Shown here one piece after another: positions 7,715-13,444 of a DNA stretch of 21,095 bases (its first letter is position 1; every line of letters begins with the position of its first letter). The notes beneath the pieces were generated by a model. The model saw only the letters and a program-made list of their open reading frames with translations. It ran no database searches and was not told where the DNA came from. The stretch is from a virus: IMG/VR virus record IMGVR_UViG_3300035666_000192, positions 1-21,095 of that record, one strand, 5' to 3'. The position numbers and the translations under genes were made by a program.

Positions 7715-9589
7715 ATGAATACCCTAAAAGAAATTAAACGGGTTACTCCCGTAGCTATTAAAGATTCAGCAGAAGGAACTGATACTCCTTCTCAAGAAGA
7801 AATCTACACCCTGACTCAAAAAGCCACTTTTCGAGGTGATTTAAAGCCTTCTGGAAGTGGTGTACCAGTTAAAAATTCCGACCCTGATCCCACTCCCGTC
7901 CCAGTCTTTGATCCCAAAGCGATTCAAGAGATTGTCAAAAACACCGTAGCAGAAACCGTAGCTTCGGTAAAGCAAGCGATGGAATTAGACAAACAATCTG
8001 CATTAGAGTCTCAAAAACAACAATTTGAAACTACAAAAGCTACCCTAGAAGCTTCTCTCAATTCTGCCACGGAAGCTATCCAAAAATCTAATGAAAAAAT
8101 CGCTCAACTAGAAACTAAAGTCACTGAGTCGGAAAAGACGATTAATAATTTTGCTGACGTAGGAAAGCTTTACGGTAGCCAAACACCAGAAAAAATGCAG
8201 TTCCCTAACTTCAACAAAACCGTCGCTCATAATGCTGATAAAATTACAGGTGCGCTTGACGAAACCTTTGATTTGATTGAAGACATTCAGAAAAATTCTG
8301 GTGTAATCTATTCGGCTCCTGTAATGGGCGGTAATCAGACAGTAAACCTGTACGATAAAGTACGATTAGATCGCCATGTTAAAAATAACCGGCAACAGAT
8401 TGTCAACTCTTTAGATGATTGGGGTCGCAAACAAGGCTGGTTCAGAGGGACTCGTTCGGCTCCTGTAATGGGCGGTCAAGTTTCAAAAAATGCCCCAACG
8501 ACTGCGGCGGATTTGCCTCCGTTTTTTCTTGACACTTTGTCAGCAATTCTCCGTACAACTCAAATCCCTGGGTTTGCCTTTTGGCAGATTCCTAATTATG
8601 CCTTAGACTTTACGGCTCGTAATGGAACTGTTATCCGAATTCCTCGATTAAATTACCTAACAAGTTCCCCGTCGGTAAGCGATTATCAACTATCAGGAAA
8701 GGGTGAGTATGCTGATCTGACTTCTGAATCAGATAATAATAGTGCGTCTAGCGTATCGGCAGAAATCTTTGAATATGGGCGCGGTAAAGTAGGTGCTTCT
8801 ACTGCAATCCGACCTGTTTCTATCCCAACTTTCACTGAATATTTTAGTGCGATGGGAATGATTGATTGGATGCAAAATACGCTGTATTACGACTATGCAA
8901 GTTTTGATAATACCATGATCAAAACTATGCTTGATAGCACGTCACTGCATTTGTATAATAAAAAAGGCAGTCTCGTTACTTCCCCCACTGGACTATCGGC
9001 AACAGGAGATGATGGAACTTTTACCAAAGGATTCTTGCGGCGATTATATCAATACGCCCACGATAACAGGTTCCAGATGTACCCTGACCAGACGTATTTG
9101 TTATTCCTAAATTCGACTCAAATTCTGCAATTAAAAGAGAGTTATGATGACGATTGGCAAGCAAATACGACTCGCGATCTTGACGCTTTACTAAATATTC
9201 TCAATCCATCCTATATTCCCCCTGGGGATACTGGAAGGGTTAACTCGTATTTAGGGTTGGTAGAAAAATTCCATATTTTTGAAACTGGCAATAGTGTCGG
9301 TGTCGGAGCGGCTGGTCAACCTGGTGTTCAAAGTGAAACATTGGGCGGTTCTTTAGGTGCTAAAACTACCCGTACTGGTTATTTAATTGGAGCCGGTGCG
9401 TTAGGTGTTGGTGTAGGGATGCCGTTTCAAATCACTTTTGATAATGTCACTCAATTTGATCGTCGGATTCGCGCAACTTGGTTAGCGTGGCTCGGCTACA
9501 AAACCTTAGATGTCGATCCCGTAGGTACTGGTGAAGCTTCTCAGCAGTTACGAGTAGCTGAATTACGCACCCTAGATGTAGCGGTATAA
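7715..9589 (+). CDS. HK97-type major capsid protein with fused N-terminal scaffold region
   Basis: I choose ATG 7715 (MNTLKEIKRV, 624 residues) because the frame extending to 7646 overlaps the protease gene and begins with an unlikely leader. Residues about 85-146 form a strong coiled coil, the usual scaffold (delta) domain. The HK97-like capsid fold appears to begin near residue 265 (DLPPFFLDTLSAILRTTQIPG) and includes TEYFSAMGMIDWMQNTLYYDYASFDN, DQTYLLFLNSTQILQL and a QITFDNVTQFDRRIRATWLAWLGY end. Two exact SAPVMGG heptapeptides at residues 200-206 and 248-254 lie in the linker and may mark processing or a duplicated hinge. It follows the putative protease that would trim it. The capsid call is supported by size, context and domain order. 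Confidence 0.82.
   Translation: MNTLKEIKRVTPVAIKDSAEGTDTPSQEEIYTLTQKATFRGDLKPSGSGVPVKNSDPDPTPVPVFDPKAIQEIVKNTVAETVASVKQAMELDKQSALESQKQQFETTKATLEASLNSATEAIQKSNEKIAQLETKVTESEKTINNFADVGKLYGSQTPEKMQFPNFNKTVAHNADKITGALDETFDLIEDIQKNSGVIYSAPVMGGNQTVNLYDKVRLDRHVKNNRQQIVNSLDDWGRKQGWFRGTRSAPVMGGQVSKNAPTTAADLPPFFLDTLSAILRTTQIPGFAFWQIPNYALDFTARNGTVIRIPRLNYLTSSPSVSDYQLSGKGEYADLTSESDNNSASSVSAEIFEYGRGKVGASTAIRPVSIPTFTEYFSAMGMIDWMQNTLYYDYASFDNTMIKTMLDSTSLHLYNKKGSLVTSPTGLSATGDDGTFTKGFLRRLYQYAHDNRFQMYPDQTYLLFLNSTQILQLKESYDDDWQANTTRDLDALLNILNPSYIPPGDTGRVNSYLGLVEKFHIFETGNSVGVGAAGQPGVQSETLGGSLGAKTTRTGYLIGAGALGVGVGMPFQITFDNVTQFDRRIRATWLAWLGYKTLDVDPVGTGEASQQLRVAELRTLDVAV
8311..8476 (+). repeat. Exact 22-bp in-frame repeat in capsid gene
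   Basis: The same 22 bases, starting TTCGGCTCCTGTAATG, occur at 8311-8332 and 8455-8476, exactly 144 bases (48 codons) apart and in the same frame. Both encode SAPVMGG. Synonymous sites are also identical, which points to recent duplication or conversion rather than protein-level convergence. Confidence 0.9.
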
Positions 9590-9609
9590 ACCTTATCTTT
9601 CTAACAATT

Positions 9610-9834
9610 ATGGCAAACAAAGAAACCCTCGAAGAAACTTTACCCACTGCGACAAGTGGAACTAAAAACCTTTCCACGACAAATGGAACTAATGAAGTTA
9701 CTTATAACAATCTGAAAGCGCTAGGTTATCCAGTCTGTAACCGGTGTAAAGGTCAACTCAGAACTGATCTCGATCATCGTCCATTTTGTCCAGTCAAAGA
9801 CACCAGTTGTCCTCTATTGAGCAAAATTTCCTAA
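9610..9834 (+). CDS. Small zinc-finger-like protein, 74 aa
   Basis: A 74-residue protein. The N-terminal half is low-complexity, Thr/Glu/Asn-rich and probably disordered. The C-terminal half carries CNRC (C43, C46), a spacer with DLDHRPFC and a final C, the pattern of a small metal-binding knuckle. The stop codon TAA overlaps the next ATG as TAATG, so translation is coupled to the downstream gene. Its place between major capsid and adaptor genes suggests a capsid decoration or head-completion role, but no family is recognised. A DNA- or RNA-binding role is also possible. Confidence 0.55.
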   Translation: MANKETLEETLPTATSGTKNLSTTNGTNEVTYNNLKALGYPVCNRCKGQLRTDLDHRPFCPVKDTSCPLLSKIS

Positions 9835-10505
9835 TGATTTTTAGCATTGATGACCTCTCTATTTTCGCACCATCAGTATCTTTATCAGAAGATGCTGTCA
9901 CTGGTGCGATTTACTTTGTTCAATCAATCATTGAAGGTGATAGAGGGGCAGATCGACCTTTAGAGATTACCCGTCACCGGGAAAAACTAAGAGTTAATCT
10001 AAAATTCCAAAATTTTAGATTAACTTATGTCAGTATAAATACTCCACTTATCAGCAATCCTGCTCCGATAATTAAAGCTAGACTAGGCAATATTACCGAT
10101 GGATTTAATCGGGCTATCGCTCCTGATAGTTGGCGGACTTTAGGTTCTAACGACTACATAATCGATATAGACGGGCAAATTCACCTATCTACTGCGATTG
10201 GTAGATCGTGGGGGTATGGCGGCTATCAAGGCCATAGTCGAGAGCCATATCCTGAGTTTTCTGAGGCTGATGTAGAGTATTCCAGTGGCATTGATTTCTC
10301 TCAAGATACCCGACAAACAAAAGAGATAAAAGCGGCTTTTGGTCGTGTTTTAGATTGGGTATGTAATACTGGTTCTTTTAAAGGTGTTTCGTCAGTTGAG
10401 TTACCTTTTGAAGAGGCAAAAATCAACTACGGAACTGGTCAACTTGGTACAATTCCTGATGATTTGTTAATGATATTTAAAAAGTATCGCCCCATAAAAT
10501 TATGA
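9834..10505 (+). CDS. Putative head-tail adaptor / head completion protein
   Basis: I choose ATG 9834 (MIFSIDDLSIFAP, 223 residues), which overlaps the preceding stop in TAATG; the frame is open back to 9786 but that part overlaps the Zn-finger gene. The N-terminus reads as helical, LSEDAVTGAIYFVQSIIEGDRGADRPLEI, like the helix bundle start of gp6-type adaptors, followed by a beta-rich body and an acidic YSSGIDFSQDTRQTKEIKAA helix. There are no enzyme motifs or membrane segments. Position just after the capsid gene is where HK97-like phages encode the adaptor between portal and tail. Family membership is by context and weak pattern only. It overlaps the RusA gene by 4 bases. Confidence 0.45.
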   Translation: MIFSIDDLSIFAPSVSLSEDAVTGAIYFVQSIIEGDRGADRPLEITRHREKLRVNLKFQNFRLTYVSINTPLISNPAPIIKARLGNITDGFNRAIAPDSWRTLGSNDYIIDIDGQIHLSTAIGRSWGYGGYQGHSREPYPEFSEADVEYSSGIDFSQDTRQTKEIKAAFGRVLDWVCNTGSFKGVSSVELPFEEAKINYGTGQLGTIPDDLLMIFKKYRPIKL

Positions 10506-10912
10506 AAGCGATTTTTATCTGTCCACTTCCGCCGACTCTTAATGAACAAATAAGATACGCTCGTGCAAATAAATTTAAAAGCGCGACTACTAAAAAAGAA
10601 TGGGACTTTAATATACAAAAACTTATTATAGAACAAAAAATTCCACGTTTTCCTGACAAAGTATGGATGCTTTACGAATGGCGAATTAAAAACTTTGGAC
10701 GTGACCCTGATAATGTTTGTGGTAGCGCAAAATACGTTAATGACGGACTGAAAAAAGCGGGGGTTATTGTCAATGATAATTTAAAATATATCTATGGATA
10801 CGATTCAATATTCACAAAATGGACGAAAGACGAATTAAAGTTAACAATTAGTGATAAACCAATTCTAAACAAAATTTTTATAGAGGATGATAATAGCAAT
10901 GTCATATCTTAA
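10502..10912 (+). CDS. rusA: RusA-family Holliday junction resolvase
   Basis: A 136-residue homologue of the small RusA endonuclease, which dimerises and cuts four-way DNA junctions; in phages it resolves recombination or branched replication intermediates before packaging. The N-terminus (FICPLPPTLNEQIR) matches the RusA PxPPSxN-like opening. The core FGRDPDN gives D68, D70 and N71, then AKYVNDGLKKAGVIVNDN gives K77, D81 and D92, corresponding to the acidic metal-binding centre and conserved Lys. The spacing DPDN-to-Lys is three residues longer than in E. coli RusA. It overlaps the upstream gene by 4 bases and the next two-TM gene by 14. Placement within a head-gene block is odd for a DNA-recombination enzyme but common in compact phages. 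Confidence 0.85.
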   Translation: MKAIFICPLPPTLNEQIRYARANKFKSATTKKEWDFNIQKLIIEQKIPRFPDKVWMLYEWRIKNFGRDPDNVCGSAKYVNDGLKKAGVIVNDNLKYIYGYDSIFTKWTKDELKLTISDKPILNKIFIEDDNSNVIS

Positions 10913-11060
10913 ATTAGACCCGTCTATTGTCTGTGTTTTAATTGTTTTCGCCTGCTTGATTCATTCTTTCTTTACTCCTGAAACTACTGACACCTACGGC
11001 AATGTTATCGTAGCAATTGTTTCAGGATACCTCGGCTACCTAAAAGGTTCCGATGCTTAA
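10899..11060 (+). CDS. Two-TM small membrane protein (possible holin)
   Basis: A 53-residue protein not previously obvious because of its size: MSYLKLDPS, a hydrophobic segment SIVCVLIVFACLIHSFF (about 9-25), a polar loop TPETTDTYG, then a second hydrophobic segment NVIVAIVSGYLGYL (about 35-48) and a KGSDA tail. Two short membrane helices with a charged end are the form of class II holins, so this may be the true holin, far from the endolysin at 1624. A GAGG sequence lies upstream. It overlaps rusA by 14 bases in another frame. Its TAA stop shares a palindromic TTAA with the stop of the minus-strand gene. Confidence 0.55.
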   Translation: MSYLKLDPSIVCVLIVFACLIHSFFTPETTDTYGNVIVAIVSGYLGYLKGSDA

Positions 11061-11491
11061 CTACCCTGATCAAATCTTGCATAAAGTTTAATTCTCCGTC
11101 CTAGTTTTGCGGCAATTCCTAGCTGTTGACCCGTCGGGGACTCAAACACATTTAACTGTCTCACAAGTCCGATTCTGCCATTAATTGTTACCTGTAATTC
11201 TCCTGTACTCATGATCGGGAACGGGTAATCTTTAGGCTTTACCAATCTTCCCTCAAAATATTCACAATCGAGATAACTACCTTCTTGTACTTCTGCCGCA
11301 GGCGGTTTTGCCTGCTGTAGCCAACAGGCAATTACTAAAGACTCTATAGAAGATGCTCGCATAACTGGATTACCAACGGCATCGGTAGTCATGGTAGAGC
11401 CTGTAGCCACAGAAAAGGATAGAGAGGCATTAGCCTTAATCGTGGGATTTTCTAAAAATTTCCCCGCAACTCCAATAGCAGTGTCGAACAT
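11057..11491 (-). CDS. Minus-strand protein, possible head-tail neck protein, 144 aa
   Basis: I choose the inner ATG at 11491 (MFDTAIGVAGKFLENP); the frame stays open to 11560, but that extension runs into the promoter at 11537-11565 and has weak protein character. The 144 residues are beta-rich: KANASLSFSVATGS, MTTDAVGNPV, a VIACWLQQAKPPAAE helix, YFEGRLVKPKDYPF and a C-terminal FESPTGQQLGIAAKLGRR. It looks like a small neck/stopper type structural protein, but I cannot name a family. It is the only minus-strand gene between two plus-strand operons, ends in a shared TTAA with the 53-aa gene, and no ribosome site is visible. Its role and even its expression are uncertain; protein-like composition supports that it is real. 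Confidence 0.5.
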   Translation of the reverse strand: MFDTAIGVAGKFLENPTIKANASLSFSVATGSTMTTDAVGNPVMRASSIESLVIACWLQQAKPPAAEVQEGSYLDCEYFEGRLVKPKDYPFPIMSTGELQVTINGRIGLVRQLNVFESPTGQQLGIAAKLGRRIKLYARFDQGS

Positions 11492-11536
11492 TTGTATTAA
11501 TATAAATTTTTCTAATCTTAGTGTACCAAGATTTTC

Positions 11537-11565
11537 TTGACAATTCAAGTAAGAAGCCATATAGT
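11537..11565 (+). promoter_or_regulatory. Strong sigma70-type promoter of the nblA-nrd operon
   Basis: TTGACA (11537-11542), a 17-base spacer and TATAGT (11560-11565) form a near-consensus promoter. The expected transcription start near 11572 would leave a leader of about 26 bases before ATG 11598, containing GGAAG ten bases upstream. It shares 26 of 36 bases with the region from 2387, including the TTTAGTTA block at the expected start-site region. It probably drives the whole plus-strand run to 19703. Confidence 0.85.
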
Positions 11566-11597
11566 TTAGTTATGGAGATTTCGGAAGTAAGTACATT

Positions 11598-11843
11598 ATG
11601 AAAAATAATTTATCAGAGTCTGAAACCTGGTTAGATAATCTTTCTAGATCAATTTCTAATGAGGAGGCTTTTAAGAAAGCATTAGAATATGGGCGTGTTT
11701 TTCGTCAGAATGTACCCTCAGAAACTACCTTTCATTCCCTAACGGATGATTTAATCAATCTTGATTCTTGGACAAGAAACTTAGTGGGGGTTGTTGATTT
11801 AGGCTCAGAAGACCCCAAAGAATCGTATATCAAAAAGAGCTAA
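11598..11843 (+). CDS. Hypothetical protein, 81 aa, first gene of the operon
   Basis: An 81-residue soluble protein, first after the strong promoter. It has a helical N-terminal half (SESETWLDNLSRSISNEEAFKKALEYGRVF) and a moderately acidic remainder (LTDDLINLDSWTRN) ending in a Lys/Ser-rich tail. No domain, cysteine cluster or membrane segment is seen. GGAAG lies 10 bases before the ATG. As the leading gene of an operon followed by a ribbon-helix-helix protein and nblA, it may be an early host-takeover protein, but that is inferred from position alone. Confidence 0.6.
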   Translation: MKNNLSESETWLDNLSRSISNEEAFKKALEYGRVFRQNVPSETTFHSLTDDLINLDSWTRNLVGVVDLGSEDPKESYIKKS

Positions 11844-11846
11844 AAC

Positions 11847-12050
11847 ATGAGTATCAAACAATTTCAAATAGAGTTTAATGGGAAAAGCTCAGAACATCTC
11901 GAAGAAATATCTCAGCAGTTGAATTTATCGAGAGATGAAATTATTCGCAAAGGATTAAAGTTTATGGCTTTGTACGCTAAATCTCAGGCAGAAAAAGATA
12001 CTCGGTTAATACTTGAAAAAAATGGCGATCAAAAAGAGATAATCATCTAA
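11847..12050 (+). CDS. Ribbon-helix-helix-like small DNA-binding protein
   Basis: A 67-residue protein whose layout fits a ribbon-helix-helix (CopG/MetJ-type) regulator: an N-terminal beta strand IKQFQIEF, then helix EHLEEISQQLNL, turn SRDEI, and helix IIRKGLKFMALYAKSQAEKD. Its charged C-terminal tail is KNGDQKEIII. Such dimers bind operator DNA through the strand and often act as plasmid or phage repressors or antitoxins. No toxin gene follows, so a plain regulator is more likely. It begins 3 bases after the preceding stop, so they are co-transcribed. A natural target would be the shared promoters at 2387 and 11537, but this is untested. Confidence 0.62.
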   Translation: MSIKQFQIEFNGKSSEHLEEISQQLNLSRDEIIRKGLKFMALYAKSQAEKDTRLILEKNGDQKEIII

Positions 12051-12065
12051 AAGAGGTGTTATGGT

Positions 12066-12344
12066 ATGGATGCGAATCTAATAAAAAACCTTAAAAAAGA
12101 CTTAATAAAATTAAGAAGTCAAATTTGGGATAAAATGTCGGATGCTCAAAAAGAACAATATTATCAAGATGAAGCTAACAATGCTATCAGCCTTGAAAAC
12201 ATTATTTCTTTTTTACATGAATACTCTGATAGAATAAAAAAAGAAATTGATAATCCTAATTTTCAGAATTTATTTGACAGAAGATTAGAGATGAAAATCA
12301 CTTGTTTTGACAATTTCTGGGAGGAGTTAGACAGTGGAAGATAA
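12066..12344 (+). CDS. Hypothetical helical protein, 92 aa
   Basis: A 92-residue charged helical protein (MDANLIKNLKKDLIKLRSQ, then LENIISFLHEYSDRIKKEID, ending FWEELDSGR) with no recognised domain. Start 12066 is preferred because the ATG at 12061 runs into a stop after six codons; GAGG lies upstream. It overlaps the next gene by 11 bases, and GGGAGGAG inside its 3' end serves as that gene's ribosome site, showing translational coupling. The function is unknown. Confidence 0.55.
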   Translation: MDANLIKNLKKDLIKLRSQIWDKMSDAQKEQYYQDEANNAISLENIISFLHEYSDRIKKEIDNPNFQNLFDRRLEMKITCFDNFWEELDSGR

Positions 12345-12528
12345 ATTCACGCTAGAAGATTACATCTATGTTCCCATTGAACCAGAGTTAGCAAGAAAGC
12401 TACTTAAACATCACGAAAAAGACTGGGAACCTTTTGACGAATTTAACGGCTTTTATCACTGCTTAAAACAAACGTTGGAAGACTTTGATAATAGATTTGA
12501 ACCTCAAAAAGAAGAGTCTGAATTTTAA
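12334..12528 (+). CDS. Hypothetical acidic protein, 64 aa, GTG start
   Basis: A 64-residue acidic protein beginning at GTG 12334, chosen because GGGAGGAG sits about 8 bases before it and no ATG follows early. The sequence EDKFTLEDYIYVPIEPELARKLLKHHEKDWEPFDEF has helices and aromatic residues, ending in a Glu-rich tail; no family is recognised. It lies directly ahead of nblA, 15 bases away, in the same small-gene run. A role in host takeover is possible from context only. Confidence 0.55.
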   Translation: MEDKFTLEDYIYVPIEPELARKLLKHHEKDWEPFDEFNGFYHCLKQTLEDFDNRFEPQKEESEF

Positions 12529-12543
12529 TTTAGGAGTAATGCT

Positions 12544-12747
12544 ATGCCTCAACCTATCGAACTTTCCTTAGAACAACAGTTCAACATTCGTTCTTTTCAG
12601 ACTCAGGTAGAAAAAATGAGTCAGGAGCAAGCGCAGGATTTCCTGATCAAGCTTTACGAACAAATGATGGTCAGAGAAAATATGTACAAAGCTTTTCTTA
12701 AACATCAATGGGGATTAGGCGATAATCCGTGGCAAAAAACAGAGTAA
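12544..12747 (+). CDS. nblA: NblA phycobilisome-degradation protein
   Basis: A 67-residue homologue of cyanobacterial NblA. The core ELSLEQQFNIRSFQTQV, then SQEQAQDFLIKLYEQMMVRE and KAFLKHQWGL carries the family's conserved helix-loop-helix, and the length fits the usual 59-65 residues. NblA binds phycobiliproteins and recruits the ClpC chaperone-protease, causing antenna disassembly and amino-acid release. Encoded by a phage it would bleach the host during infection, easing excitation pressure and supplying amino acids; this is known from cyanophages such as Ma-LMM01. TAGGAG lies 7 bases before the ATG, suggesting strong translation. It sits in the operon ahead of the dNTP-synthesis genes. 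No missing family residues are apparent. This is the strongest host clue in the window: the host must have phycobilisomes. Confidence 0.95.
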   Translation: MPQPIELSLEQQFNIRSFQTQVEKMSQEQAQDFLIKLYEQMMVRENMYKAFLKHQWGLGDNPWQKTE

Positions 12748-12802
12748 TACTACAATGCCAGTTATCGGTTATCGGATCAATGTACACTAACCCAAAAAAC
12801 CA

Positions 12803-13075
12803 ATGAGAACCATCTGGGAGTACCCTATAAATCCAACTTCTTGTTGCGAGATTGAAATGCCTTTAAACGCAAAGATATTATGCGTTCAGTTGCAGAATAA
12901 TATTCCTACACTTTGGGCATTAGTAGAAACAGAAGAACCTAAGAGGATTTTTGATATTTTGACTTACTATACTGGTAGCTATTGGATAGATAAAAAAGGA
13001 CAATACATTGGAACTTATCAACTAGCTGGATTGGTATATCATGTATTTGTTAGTCCTCATCCTGCATCTCCTTAG
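12803..13075 (+). CDS. DUF7352-like small protein, 90 aa
   Basis: A 90-residue protein matching the DUF7352 pattern as I recall it: IWEYPINPTSCCEIEMPLNAKILCVQLQNNIPTLWALVETEEPKRIF, then a Y-T-G-S and YIGTYQLAGLVYHVFVS end. Members are common in phages and their hosts, with no settled function; they may be small host-modifying or structural accessory proteins. The 55 bases before it hold a tandem GTTATCG repeat and no clear promoter. A Cys pair (C14, C15) is present near the N-terminus. Family assignment is from the P-L-N-A-x-I-L and L-W-A-L-V motifs. Confidence 0.55.
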   Translation: MRTIWEYPINPTSCCEIEMPLNAKILCVQLQNNIPTLWALVETEEPKRIFDILTYYTGSYWIDKKGQYIGTYQLAGLVYHVFVSPHPASP

Positions 13076-13092
13076 ATAGTCCTTTCGTATAT

Positions 13093-13311
13093 TTGTTAAA
13101 GTTTCTGATCGCATCCCTAATATTTGCCTTTCGTAAAAAATCCTCAAATAAAGAGGGACTTATAACTATCACAGAAATTGACAAAAGAATATTGATTCTT
13201 TTTCAAAAAGTAAGAGAATTGCTTGCCAATGAAAAAGAATCAATCAAAAAAACATTAGCAAAAATAAAATCTCTTGAACAAAGTAGAGGTAAAATCAATT
13301 ATGACTCTTGA
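13093..13311 (+). CDS. Short helical protein with hydrophobic N-terminus, TTG start
   Basis: A 72-residue frame beginning at TTG 13093, the only plausible start since no ATG occurs early. The N-terminus LKFLIASLIFAFRKK is a short hydrophobic segment followed by basic residues, possibly a membrane anchor; the rest (ITEIDKRILILFQKVRELLANEKESIKK, then SLEQSRGKINYDS) is a coiled-coil-like helix. No ribosome site is clear. It overlaps the next small gene by 11 bases. Start and function are uncertain. Confidence 0.45.
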   Translation: MLKFLIASLIFAFRKKSSNKEGLITITEIDKRILILFQKVRELLANEKESIKKTLAKIKSLEQSRGKINYDS

Positions 13312-13444
13312 AGAAATCAACGCAAAATTAGACTTGCTTCTTAAAGAAATAGAAAACTGGAAACCTAAATCTGATTTATTTCTGAAAGAAATAGAAACTT
13401 GGAAGCAACCCAATATTAAAGAAAAAGGAAAAGCTAATGTTTAA
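13301..13444 (+). CDS. Small helical protein, 47 aa
   Basis: A 47-residue frame starting ATG 13301 with GAGG upstream. It overlaps the preceding gene by 11 bases and the thymidylate synthase gene by 8. The peptide (MTLEEINAKLDLLLKEIENW, then KSDLFLKEIETWKQ) contains an internal near-repeat, LLLKEIENWKP and LFLKEIETWKQ, 15 residues apart, suggesting a two-unit helix. Its tight overlap with neighbours supports translation. The function is unknown. Confidence 0.5.
   Translation: MTLEEINAKLDLLLKEIENWKPKSDLFLKEIETWKQPNIKEKGKANV

Noticed and set aside
11847-12344. Toxin-antitoxin pair (RHH gene plus 92-aa gene)
   Set aside because: The downstream protein shows no RelE, ParE, PIN or MazF pattern, so only the RHH regulator is supported.
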